The position numbers and the translations under genes were made by a program. DNA of 11,216 nt from Pseudomonadota bacterium (lineage in GTDB: Bacteria > Pseudomonadota > Gammaproteobacteria > Steroidobacterales > Steroidobacteraceae). The stretch is from assembly GCA_023433705.1 (NCBI GenBank), contig JAEYUC010000090.1, forward strand, positions 1-11,216, given 5' to 3'. How positions within the stretch are numbered: position 1 is the stretch's first letter; every line of letters begins with the position of its first letter. Positions 1 to 6,077 of this stretch are shown here, piece by piece. The notes under the pieces are model-generated. The model was not told the DNA's origin, searched no databases, and saw only the letters and a program-made list of their open reading frames with translations.

Positions 1-1534
1 GTTCGCGGCCGCGGTTGTAGGCCGCATCCTTGTGCACGATGATGGACAGTGCGTCGACCTTGTCGCCGTTGATCAGGATGTCGAGCTTCACCAGCGGCGC
101 CACCTCGAAGTGGCTGAACTCGTAGTCGAAGGATGCATAGCCGCGGCTCACGCTCTTCAGGCGGTCGAAGAAGTCGAGCACCACCTCGGCCAGCGGCAGC
201 TGGTACTGCAGCGACACCTGCGTGCCGAGATAGAGCATCTTCTTCTGCACGCCACGCTTCTCGCTGCACAGCTGCAGCACCCCGCCCACGTGCTCCGGCG
301 GCACCAGGATGTTGGCGGTGATGATGGGCTCGCGCAGCTCGGCGACCTCGTTCAGCGGCGGCAGGCGCGCAGGATTGTCGACGTAGGCCACGCTGCCGTC
401 GGTCTTGCCTACCTCATACACCACGGTAGGCGCGCTGGTGATCAGCGTGAGTTTGTATTCGCGTTCCAGGCGCTCCTGCACGATGTCCATGTGCAGCAGG
501 CCGAGGAAGCCGACGCGGAAGCCGAAGCCCAGCGCGCCGGAGACCTCCGGCTCGTAGTGCAGCGCGGAATCGTTGAGACGCAGCTTGCTCAGCGCGTCGC
601 GGAACTTGTCGTAGTCGTCCGAGGAGATCGGAAACATGCCGGCAAATACGCGCGGTTTTACCTGTTTGAACCCCGGAAGCGGCTCCGCCGCCTGTTGGCG
701 TTCCAACGTGATCGTGTCGCCCACGGGAGCGCCATCGATTTCCTTGATGCCGCCGATCACGAATCCCACGTCGCCGGGTCCGAGCTCCTTCGCGGGCACG
801 GACTTGGGCGTGAAGCGGCCGACCTTGTCGACCAGGTGCGAACGGCCCGTGGACATCACGCGCATCTTGTCGCCGGGCTTGATGGTGCCGTTGACGATGC
901 GCACCAGCGTGACGACGCCCACGTAATTGTCGAACCAGGAATCCACGATCAGCGCCTGCAGCGGCGCGGCCGGATCGCCCTTCGGCGCCGGGATGCGCTC
1001 GATGAGTCGCTCGATGAGTTCCTCGACGCCCTCGCCGGTCTTGCCGGAAACCTTGAGCGCATCGTCGGCGGGAATACCGATGACGGCTTCGATTTCCTTG
1101 ATGACGCGCGCTGGATCCGCCGATGGCAGATCGATCTTGTTGATGACCGGGACGACCTCGAGCCCGAGCTCGGTGGCCGTGTAGCAATTGGCGACGCTCT
1201 GCGCTTCCACGCCCTGTGTCGCGTCGACCACGAGCAGCGCTCCGTCGCAGGCCGCGAGGGAACGCGAGACCTCATACGAGAAGTCGACGTGCCCGGGGGT
1301 GTCGATCAGGTTGAGCTGGTAACGCTCGCCGTCGCGCTTCGAGGTGTAATAAAGAGTGACCGACTGGGCCTTGATCGTGATGCCCCGCTCGCGCTCCAGC
1401 TCGAGCGAATCGAGCACCTGGTCCTGCATTTCGCGGGCTTCGAGCCCGCCGCAAATCTGGATGAACCGGTCCGCCAGGGTGGACTTGCCGTGGTCGACGT
1501 GGGCGATGATCGAAAAATTGCGTATGCGTTGCAT
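1..1534 (-). CDS. lepA: Elongation factor 4 (LepA), 3' end cut by window edge
   Basis: Ribosome-associated translational GTPase (EF4/LepA) of the cytoplasm, related to EF-G and linked to ribosome assembly or back-translocation. The first 511 codons lie in the window. The N-terminus MQRIRNFSIIAHVDHGKST matches the family start and carries the P-loop (DHGKS, residues 14-18), followed by the switch I stretch ERERGITIK (about 48-56), G3 DTPGH (78-82) and G4 NKID (132-135). The elongation-factor domains follow, and the visible part ends at HKDAAYNRGRE, so roughly the last 90 residues of a typical 600-residue protein are missing to the left. The ATG at 1534 is chosen from the family N-terminus; there is no clear Shine-Dalgarno and no in-frame start just upstream. 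It follows the glutaredoxin-like gene by 73 bp on the same strand, so it is probably co-transcribed with the sigma-E operon, an arrangement resembling that of other gammaproteobacteria. Identification is very secure. Confidence 0.97.
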   Translation of the reverse strand, partial: MQRIRNFSIIAHVDHGKSTLADRFIQICGGLEAREMQDQVLDSLELERERGITIKAQSVTLYYTSKRDGERYQLNLIDTPGHVDFSYEVSRSLAACDGALLVVDATQGVEAQSVANCYTATELGLEVVPVINKIDLPSADPARVIKEIEAVIGIPADDALKVSGKTGEGVEELIERLIERIPAPKGDPAAPLQALIVDSWFDNYVGVVTLVRIVNGTIKPGDKMRVMSTGRSHLVDKVGRFTPKSVPAKELGPGDVGFVIGGIKEIDGAPVGDTITLERQQAAEPLPGFKQVKPRVFAGMFPISSDDYDKFRDALSKLRLNDSALHYEPEVSGALGFGFRVGFLGLLHMDIVQERLEREYKLTLITSAPTVVYEVGKTDGSVAYVDNPARLPPLNEVAELREPIITANILVPPEHVGGVLQLCSEKRGVQKKMLYLGTQVSLQYQLPLAEVVLDFFDRLKSVSRGYASFDYEFSHFEVAPLVKLDILINGDKVDALSIIVHKDAAYNRGRE

Positions 1535-1607
1535 CGAGAGCTTGAGGTCGGCCTGCCGTGACCGGAACCGCAGGTGCGACCCGATCGCCGGCAAAATGAG
1601 CGCGGGA

Positions 1608-1877
1608 TTATAGCTGCAGGATGCGCAAAAGTTCGTTGGAATTCAGCGTGTAATGGCAAATCACGCTGCGATCGAGCAGCAGGACAGGCACCTTCAGGCC
1701 AAAGCGGCGGACGAGTTCGGGATTGCCATCCACGTCCACCACCTCGATCGGCGGCAAGGCATGGGATCTGCCCAGCTCGGCGAGCTCGTGGAGCATCTCG
1801 TCACAGAGGCCGCAGCCTTCGCGGCTGACGACGACGAGACCCGGTGGAAGCGCGTCAGCCTCCGGCCGCGAGGTCAC
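1608..1877 (-). CDS. Glutaredoxin-like (thioredoxin-fold) small protein
   Basis: An 89-residue protein of the glutaredoxin-like/DUF836 type, probably a cytoplasmic thiol-disulfide protein. A beta strand (LVVVSREG) leads into a CGLC redox motif (Cys22, Cys25) at the start of the first helix. The cis-proline loop is seen in LKVPVLLLD (residues 61-69), where the family has V-P-V, and the C-terminal helix NELLRILQL closes the fold. No signal peptide is visible. The start is GTG at 1877, whose bases overlap the rseB stop as GTGA, a typical translational coupling; ATG at residue 28 would cut off the CxxC motif and is rejected. It sits between rseB and lepA, in the position where some relatives have mucD followed by a glutaredoxin gene. 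Membership of the sigma-E operon is inferred from the overlap. The substrate is unknown. Confidence 0.85.
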   Translation of the reverse strand: MTSRPEADALPPGLVVVSREGCGLCDEMLHELAELGRSHALPPIEVVDVDGNPELVRRFGLKVPVLLLDRSVICHYTLNSNELLRILQL

Positions 1878-2911
1878 TTCCGGGTCGGCGGCGGCGGCGG
1901 CGCGATTCCCAACGCCTGCGTCGCGGCCTTCGAGGCTTTGACCTGGGTCGCGATGAACTTCACGGTGTTGGGCGGCACTTCGCCGACCGCGGTGATCTGG
2001 TGATCGTCGACGACCGTCGAGAACGCAGATGAAGATCCGACCCGAGCCGGGCCCTGCGTAGCCTGCGAATCCGGCTTGCGCGGCTCTACGAACACGGACA
2101 CGGACGCGATGCCGTCGGTGAACACGAGATGCGCGACCGGCTCGCTCGATCCCGGCAGCGACTGCGCCGAACGCGTGGCCATGCGGAATCCCGGCGGCAG
2201 TCTCATCGCTTCCCACAGTGCCGGCGGAGCCGCATTGCTCGCGAGATGGCGATCGGCGCGCAGCCAGCGGTAGCTGGACGCGTCGACCAGCGGCTTGAAC
2301 ATCGAGTTCGGAATGCGTTCGGGCAGGTCGATGTTGGAGAACACGATCTGCTCGATGACTTCGCCGGACGAGGTGCACAGCTGCGTCTTCAACGGCATCG
2401 AAGTCTGCTCGTCGATCCACAGGCGGTAGCCGTAGCGGTATTCATCGCGCGGGTGCAGCGCGACCACGCGGGTCATGCGGCCGAGCAGACGCTCGCGCTC
2501 GCCGCCGCGGATTTCGTACACCTTCGAGTCGCCTTCCTCGAAGGCCGGCAACGCGCCCAGCAGCGGACCGTCCGGAGCGCGGCGCTCGACGAGAACCGTG
2601 CGCTTGTCGGGGAAATAACAGGTGAGCTCATCGCCTTCACGAATGAATTCGCGGCCGGAGCCGTCGAGCGACAAGAGGCGTTCGGAAACTTCCTTGCCCC
2701 GCACGCGATGAATGATGCGCAGGGTTTCGACGCGTCCGCCGTGCACGTGTGTGAACACGCCGACGTAATTGCGCGTCGTGAGCGCGTGATTCATGCGCTC
2801 GAGCCATTCCTTCGGTTCGGCGCCGAGCGCGAGACCCACGCCGAACAACAACGTCAACGCGGCGAGCCGCGCCTTATTGCTGCGCGAGTACGTGCGCGAA
2901 TCAGGGCGCAT
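1874..2911 (-). CDS. rseB: Periplasmic regulator of sigma-E, RseB/MucB
   Basis: RseB/MucB binds the periplasmic part of the anti-sigma factor RseA/MucA and shields it from proteolysis; in characterised relatives it senses lipopolysaccharide or mislocalised lipoproteins. The protein has 345 residues: a signal peptide (basic n-region to about residue 16, hydrophobic core LAALTLLFGVGLALGA, likely cleavage near A31), a large LolA-like N-terminal domain (about 32-205, with NYVGVFTHVHGGRVETLRI), and a smaller C-terminal domain (about 232-330, with VFTDGIASVSVFVEP and the ITAVGEVPPNTV segment typical of the family). It ends in a proline-rich tail. I chose ATG at 2911 because a GGAGG lies about 7 nt upstream; in-frame ATGs at 2926 and 2950 would lengthen the overlap and put extra charged residues before the signal. 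It overlaps the rseA end by 11 nt, and its stop overlaps the next gene. Confidence 0.94.
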   Translation of the reverse strand: MRPDSRTYSRSNKARLAALTLLFGVGLALGAEPKEWLERMNHALTTRNYVGVFTHVHGGRVETLRIIHRVRGKEVSERLLSLDGSGREFIREGDELTCYFPDKRTVLVERRAPDGPLLGALPAFEEGDSKVYEIRGGERERLLGRMTRVVALHPRDEYRYGYRLWIDEQTSMPLKTQLCTSSGEVIEQIVFSNIDLPERIPNSMFKPLVDASSYRWLRADRHLASNAAPPALWEAMRLPPGFRMATRSAQSLPGSSEPVAHLVFTDGIASVSVFVEPRKPDSQATQGPARVGSSSAFSTVVDDHQITAVGEVPPNTVKFIATQVKASKAATQALGIAPPPPPTRK

Positions 2912-3680
2912 CGTCCGCCTCCGCATCGGTCCCGATATTGATTTCCACATTCTCCGGCATGTTCTCCGGAAGAACGCCCGAGTCCGCGGGATCGGTCGCG
3001 ACCAGGCCCAGCAACGCGAGACGGCGCGACAGCGGACCTGAATATTCGCTGTGCGCGACGACGTAGTTCGCCAGGTGAGCGGGCGGCGCCATGCTCGTCT
3101 GGGTGCTGGGCTGCGGCGTCACGTAACGATCCGGTTCGCCGTTGGAAATCGTGTTCGGCGCCGCGGTACCCGCAGCGTTCGCACCCTGCCCGGCTTCCAT
3201 GGCGACCGAGGGCGCCACGGTGTTCGCCATCATCGGCACAGAACCTTCCTGGTTCTGCAGCCACAGGATCGAGACCGCCGCGACACCTGCCGCGATGCTC
3301 GCGCCCGCGACCGGACGCGCGATTCGCAGCCAGCGCTCGCTGGCGCTCACGGACTTGCGGGTCGAAGTCGAGGCGGCGTTGCGCGCCGCAGCGGCGCCAT
3401 CCGTTGAAGCGACCTCACCATACGAGGGTTCCTGGGCCAACGCGTTCTGGACGCGCCACGCAACGCGGTCGTGCAGCACGACTCCACGCTCGGCGCGTAA
3501 TGCCGCTCCGATCAAGGCATAGCGGGACCATTGGGCACGCAGCGATTCATCCTTTGCGAGGCGTCTTGCGAGCAATTCGCATTCGCCTGCAGGCAACTCA
3601 CCGTCGAACATCGCGGAGAGCTGACTGTCTCTTTCCGCATGCCGCTCGCCCGGTTGCTCGCTGTGGCGCTCTTCCGTCAT
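2901..3680 (-). CDS. rseA: Anti-sigma-E factor RseA/MucA
   Basis: A single-pass inner-membrane anti-sigma factor that holds sigma-E through its cytoplasmic N-terminal domain and is degraded by stepwise proteolysis under envelope stress. It has 259 residues. The N-terminal anti-sigma domain is recognisable at about 19-66 (LSAMFDGELPAGECELLARR and the following WSRYALIGAALR). A low-complexity linker rich in Ala, Ser and Thr leads to one membrane segment (about 122-141, PVAGASIAAGVAAVSILWL). The periplasmic part contains the conserved ANYVVAHSEYSG stretch (204-215), where RseB-type partners and site-1 proteases act in relatives. The tail is acidic (ENMPENVEINIGTDAEADDAP). At 259 residues it is somewhat longer than MucA of Pseudomonas because of the long linkers. 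The ATG at 3680 overlaps the rpoE stop as ATGA, which supports coupled, stoichiometric synthesis with its sigma factor. Confidence 0.95.
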   Translation of the reverse strand: MTEERHSEQPGERHAERDSQLSAMFDGELPAGECELLARRLAKDESLRAQWSRYALIGAALRAERGVVLHDRVAWRVQNALAQEPSYGEVASTDGAAAARNAASTSTRKSVSASERWLRIARPVAGASIAAGVAAVSILWLQNQEGSVPMMANTVAPSVAMEAGQGANAAGTAAPNTISNGEPDRYVTPQPSTQTSMAPPAHLANYVVAHSEYSGPLSRRLALLGLVATDPADSGVLPENMPENVEINIGTDAEADDAP

Positions 3681-4285
3681 ACCATTTCCTCGGTGCGGCC
3701 CAGGCCGCCTTCAAAAACTTCGCGCAAGCGTTTGTCGATCGCTTCACGCGCTCTGAAAATTCTCGATCGCACGGTGCCCACCGGGCACTCCATCGCCGCC
3801 GCGATTTCCTCGTAACTCAGACCATCGAGCTCTCGCAATACGATGGCTGTCTTGAGTTCCTCAGGCAGTCCTTCGATGGCAGAGTTCACGATGCCGCGAA
3901 TTTCTTCCGTGAGCGCCATTCCCTCGGGTGTATCCGGATCCTGAAGCTTGGTCTGCACGCTGTGCGACTCCTCAGGGTCCGTCAGATCGAGGTCGTATGC
4001 GATGGGGCTGCGATCGCGAGATGCGAGCTGATTCTTCGCCGTGTTGATCGCGATGCGGTACATCCACGTATAAAAGGCACTGTCGCCGCGGAACTGCGGC
4101 AACGCCCGGTAAGCTTTGATGAAGGCTTCCTGGGCAATGTCTTCCGCTTCCGCCGGGTTTCGCACGTAACGCAACACCAGCTTCACCACCTTGTGCTGGT
4201 ACTTGCGCACCAGCAGATCAAACGCGGTCTTGTCTCCACGCTGCACGCGCTTGACGAGAACCAGATCACTTTCTTCGACGGTCAC
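3677..4285 (-). CDS. rpoE: Extracytoplasmic stress sigma factor RpoE/AlgU
   Basis: An ECF sigma factor of the RpoE/AlgU group that directs RNA polymerase to envelope-stress promoters. The protein has 202 residues. Region 2 is very well preserved: RVQRGDKTAFDLLVRKYQHK (13-32), then AEDIAQEAFIKAYRALPQF and the GDSAFYTWMYRIAINTAKN core. Region 4 carries ELDGLSYEEIAAAMECPVGT and VRSRIFRAREAIDKRL, the helix-turn-helix that reads the -35 element. The start codon is GTG (4283-4285); upstream in-frame codons offer no better start, and MTVEESD fits the short N-terminus of the family. There is no canonical Shine-Dalgarno at normal spacing: GGGG lies 7 nt before the start and GGAG lies 13 nt before it, both inside a potential hairpin (4282-4306). 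It is first in the operon with rseA and rseB, and a sigma-E-like promoter stands just upstream, consistent with autoregulation. Confidence 0.97.
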   Translation of the reverse strand: MTVEESDLVLVKRVQRGDKTAFDLLVRKYQHKVVKLVLRYVRNPAEAEDIAQEAFIKAYRALPQFRGDSAFYTWMYRIAINTAKNQLASRDRSPIAYDLDLTDPEESHSVQTKLQDPDTPEGMALTEEIRGIVNSAIEGLPEELKTAIVLRELDGLSYEEIAAAMECPVGTVRSRIFRAREAIDKRLREVFEGGLGRTEEMV

Positions 4286-4306
4286 GGGAGCACCCCGGCT
4301 CCGTGA
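4282..4306 (-). promoter_or_regulatory. Potential start-codon hairpin in the rpoE leader
   Basis: The minus-strand RNA can fold as UCACGGAGC (4306-4298), loop CGGGGU (4297-4292), GCUCC (4291-4287), one bulged C (4286), GUGA (4285-4282). This gives nine base pairs with a single bulge. The GUG start codon of rpoE sits in the 3' arm and the only G-rich ribosome-binding candidates are in the loop and 5' arm, so initiation could depend on melting this structure. Pairing is read directly from the sequence. A regulatory role, for example thermal or protein-mediated, is inference. Confidence 0.45.
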
Positions 4307-4312
4307 AGGCTG

Positions 4313-4341
4313 AATAGACCCTGAACGCCGGCGAAAGTTTC
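4313..4341 (-). promoter_or_regulatory. Sigma-E-type promoter upstream of rpoE
   Basis: On the minus strand a -35 like GAAACTT (4341-4335) is followed by a 16-bp spacer and a -10 like TCTATT (4318-4313). This is close to the RpoE/AlgU consensus (GGAACTT, 16-17 bp, TCTGA or TCTAA); it has one changed base in the -35. The predicted start near 4307 leaves a leader of about 22 nt before the GTG of rpoE. Sigma-E operons of this class are usually autoregulated, which fits. Not proven; a housekeeping promoter may also exist further upstream. Confidence 0.6.
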
Positions 4342-4413
4342 CGCCGCCAGCGGGTCTAATCGAATGATTTTCAATGCCTCGTGACGCACTTCAAAGCCTG
4401 TGGCTGGATGGTA

Positions 4414-4923
4414 TCAGCTTGGCGGGCCCAAGCCCTTGGGCGGGCGGCGAGGACGGGTTTTCAGGTACCGGCAAAGCCTCCTGAAAGGTGCCGGGTCCTG
4501 AACCGAGCTATCGATCAGTACGAAGCGTACGCCAAACGCGGTCGCCAGGCGCAGTACCAGAATCTCGTTACCGAGCCTGAAGGAGCCCCTTTCCAGCCGT
4601 GCGGCGCTCGCAATCAGCGCCGGCCCCAGATAGGCGGTGTATTTCCCCTCCTCCGGCCCGCGCTCCGACCATTCCAGGCGGCGCACGGCACATGTCCCGA
4701 GCAGCAGGATGCACGACCGGCAGACAGGCAGGCAGATGCCGACCACACCCAGGCAGATGGCCAGGCGCGAATAAAGCGGCAGAGCAACCCCGAGAAAAAT
4801 GGCGGCGCACAGCGCGGTCAGCCAGCCGAACCAGACCACCGCGACACGTCGCGATGGATTGATTTCAATCCGGTTCGAGCAGTGCGCGGCAAAGCGCGGC
4901 GCGGCGGGGATCCTCGGGTACAT
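4414..4923 (-). CDS. YgfX/CptA-like inner-membrane protein
   Basis: A 169-residue protein resembling the YgfX (CptA) family, small membrane proteins encoded next to SdhE whose role is debated (toxin-like effects on cell division proteins reported in E. coli, or a link to SdhE and membrane biology). The family signature RIEINPSRR (18-26) precedes two hydrophobic segments (about 28-50 and 54-77), after which comes a soluble part with WSERG and the terminal VLIDSSVQDPAPFRRLCRYL pattern. Five Cys (57, 64, 68, 71, 78) lie in or next to the second membrane segment, including a CRSC pair, which seems unusual. The only standard start before the signature is ATG at 4923, giving a 59-nt overlap with sdhE; a shorter overlap would need a rare ATT start at 4869. 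Co-directional with sdhE and probably co-transcribed. The family call rests on context plus the N- and C-terminal motifs. Confidence 0.78.
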   Translation of the reverse strand: MYPRIPAAPRFAAHCSNRIEINPSRRVAVVWFGWLTALCAAIFLGVALPLYSRLAICLGVVGICLPVCRSCILLLGTCAVRRLEWSERGPEEGKYTAYLGPALIASAARLERGSFRLGNEILVLRLATAFGVRFVLIDSSVQDPAPFRRLCRYLKTRPRRPPKGLGPPS

Positions 4924-5116
4924 ACCCGGCGACGAGATACCCCGCGATTTCGGGATCCGGCAATTCGAGAAACTCGACGAAGGCGGCCTGTTCTTCGCTT
5001 GTCGCCTGGGCGAAGCGATTCTTCAGATATCGCGTCAGCAGCAGGTCGAGTTCCTTCATGCCGCGCCGACAGCGCCATTGAAGCCGGCGGAGTGTTTCCA
5101 GGCGCTCACGCGCCAC
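4865..5116 (-). CDS. sdhE: FAD assembly factor SdhE (SDHAF2 family)
   Basis: SdhE (YgfY/CptB, SDHAF2) promotes covalent attachment of FAD to the SdhA subunit of succinate dehydrogenase. The protein has 83 residues from the chosen start. The essential RGxxE signature is present as RGMKE (18-22) within WRCRRGMKELD, followed by the family helices (AQATSEEQAAFVEFLELPDPEI, here residues 36-57, and a short C-terminal helix). Length fits the usual 80-90 residues. The start is uncertain: GTG at 5116 (VARERLETLRRLQW) is preferred because it is the first codon after the UUCG hairpin and its first codons recur in the upstream duplicate; GTG at 5149 or ATG at 5248 would add unusual N-termini encoded by the repeats. 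None has a good Shine-Dalgarno. It lies 161 bp after sdhB, further than other genes in the operon are spaced, and overlaps the ygfX-like gene. Confidence 0.9.
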   Translation of the reverse strand: MARERLETLRRLQWRCRRGMKELDLLLTRYLKNRFAQATSEEQAAFVEFLELPDPEIAGYLVAGYVPEDPRRAALCRALLEPD

Positions 5117-5193
5117 TTCGGAAAACGCCGCCGAAGCGGCGCCGTCCACATTTTCTGAAGATGGCACGCACACGGCTAGTGCTGCCGCTCGAT
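5095..5193 (-). repeat. Direct repeat, copy B (at sdhE start)
   Basis: This is the sdhE-proximal copy of an imperfect tandem duplication with a period of about 100 bp. The block 5095-5149 matches 5195-5248 with about six differences including one 1-nt indel. The block 5175-5193 is identical over 19 nt to 5277-5295, and the stretch between the blocks has diverged. On the minus strand it carries ATCGAGCGGCAGCACTAG, a copy of the last five sdhB codons plus stop, then a hairpin, then the start of sdhE (GTGGCGCGTGAGCGCCTGGAA). Confidence 0.9.
5122..5141 (-). terminator. UUCG hairpin plus T-run before sdhE (terminator-like)
   Basis: The minus-strand RNA reads CGCCGC (5141-5136), UUCG (5135-5132), GCGGCG (5131-5126), then UUUU (5125-5122). 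That is a perfect 6-bp GC stem with the very stable C(UUCG)G tetraloop followed by a short U-run. It could be a partial intrinsic terminator or a 3'-end stabiliser for sdhCDAB mRNA. The U-run is short, so read-through into sdhE is expected. Confidence 0.45.
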
Positions 5194-5194
5194 A

Positions 5195-5295
5195 TTTCCA
5201 GGCGCTCGCGCGCCACGACGGAAACGTCGCCGAAGCGGCGCCGTACATGAAAAATATGAAGAGGGTTGGGGCATGAGCTAGTGCTGCCGCTCGAT
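5195..5295 (-). repeat. Direct repeat, copy A (sdhB end)
   Basis: This is the sdhB-proximal copy of the duplication. It contains the genuine sdhB 3' end (IERQH and the TAG stop at 5278-5280), a spacer, a UUCG hairpin, and a remnant of the sdhE beginning (GTG at 5216 encoding VARERLE, then shifted into the copied sdhB tail). Copies A and B are adjacent, separated by a single base (5194), so this reads as one tandem duplication of the sdhB-sdhE junction followed by divergence. Confidence 0.9.
5222..5240 (-). terminator. UUCG hairpin after sdhB (imperfect, terminator-like)
   Basis: The minus-strand RNA reads GCCGC-type 5' arm CGCCGC (5240-5235), UUCG (5234-5231), GCGACG (5230-5225), then UUU (5224-5222). 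The stem has one C-A mismatch compared with the perfect copy at 5126-5141. It begins 37 nt after the sdhB stop and could reduce transcription beyond sdhB or protect the 3' end of sdhCDAB mRNA. Function is inferred. Confidence 0.35.
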
Positions 5296-6066
5296 CATCA
5301 GTTTTTTTATTTCGGCGATCGCCTTGGCGGGGTTGAGGTCCTTCGGACAGGCCTCGGTGCAGTTCATGATGGTGTGGCAGCGATACAGCCGGAACGGATC
5401 TTCGAGGTCGTCGAGTCGTTCACCGGTGGCCTCGTCGCGTGAGTCGATGATCCAGCGATAGGCCGCCAGCAACGCCGCGGGCCCGAGATAACGATCGCTA
5501 TTCCACCAGTAGCTCGGACAGGACGTGGAACAGCAGGCGCACAGGATGCACGCCGATGGCCGGTCGATCTTTTCCTGGTCTTCCTTCGTCTGCGGACGCT
5601 CACGATCCGGCGGCGCGGGCGTGCGGGTCTGAAGCCATGGCTTCACGGCGGCGTACTGCGCGTAGAACTGGGTCAGGTCCGGAACGAGATCCTTGACCAC
5701 CGGCATGTGCGGCAGTGGATAGATCTTCACGTCGCCTTTCAATTCATCGCAGGCCTTCGTGCAGGCGAGCGTATTGGTGCCACCGATGTTCATGGCGCAG
5801 CTGCCGCAGATTCCCTCGCGGCAGGAACGGCGGAAAGTGAGCGTCGAATCGATCTCGTTCTTGATCTTGATGAGCGCGTCGAGAACCATCGGCCCGCAGC
5901 TGTCCATGTCCACTTCGTAGGTGTCCATGCGCGGGTTCAGCCCGGAATCCGGATCGAAGCGATAGATCACGAACTTGCGGACGTTCTTCGCGCCGGGCGG
6001 CGCCTTGTGCGTCTTGCCGGCGGACTTGTCGATCTTCGAGTTGGCGGGGAGCGTTAATACGGCCAT
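5278..6066 (-). CDS. sdhB: Succinate dehydrogenase iron-sulfur subunit SdhB
   Basis: Iron-sulfur subunit of complex II; it passes electrons from the FAD of SdhA to ubiquinone at the membrane anchor. The protein has 262 residues. The N-terminal ferredoxin domain has the [2Fe-2S] ligands in CREGICGSC (Cys82, 87, 90) and Cys102. The C-terminal domain has CILCACCSTSCP (173-184) and CHTIMNCTEACP (230-241), which by homology supply the [4Fe-4S] ligands (Cys173, 176, 179, 240) and the [3Fe-4S] ligands (Cys183, 230, 236). It carries a roughly 25-residue lysine-rich N-terminal extension compared with E. coli SdhB (about 238 residues). ATG at 6066 lies 11 bp after the sdhA stop. The last five codons and stop are duplicated about 100 bp downstream. 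Function is not in doubt. Confidence 0.98.
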   Translation of the reverse strand: MAVLTLPANSKIDKSAGKTHKAPPGAKNVRKFVIYRFDPDSGLNPRMDTYEVDMDSCGPMVLDALIKIKNEIDSTLTFRRSCREGICGSCAMNIGGTNTLACTKACDELKGDVKIYPLPHMPVVKDLVPDLTQFYAQYAAVKPWLQTRTPAPPDRERPQTKEDQEKIDRPSACILCACCSTSCPSYWWNSDRYLGPAALLAAYRWIIDSRDEATGERLDDLEDPFRLYRCHTIMNCTEACPKDLNPAKAIAEIKKLMIERQH

Positions 6067-6077
6067 CGTGCTGCTCG

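Noticed and set aside
32..1561. A 509-codon open frame on the plus strand
   Set aside because: It is antisense to lepA, is rich in His, Asp and Arg as expected for a GC-rich shadow frame, and has no recognisable domain. lepA on the minus strand is unambiguous.
4427..4440. Inverted repeat CCCAAG-CC-CTTGGG at the ygfX-like 3' end
   Set aside because: It lies inside the coding region, the full palindrome leaves only a 2-nt loop (a 4-nt loop leaves five pairs), and no T-run follows on the minus strand, so it does not look like a terminator.
5117..5248. sdhE starting at ATG 5248 or GTG 5149
   Set aside because: These starts would translate through the duplicated hairpin and the copied sdhB tail, giving an N-terminus unlike the family; kept only as alternatives.
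3404..5250. Long plus-strand frames opposite rseA-rpoE (300 codons) and opposite ygfX-sdhE (289 codons)
   Set aside because: Composition typical of antisense shadows in GC-rich DNA; the opposite strand encodes clear family proteins.
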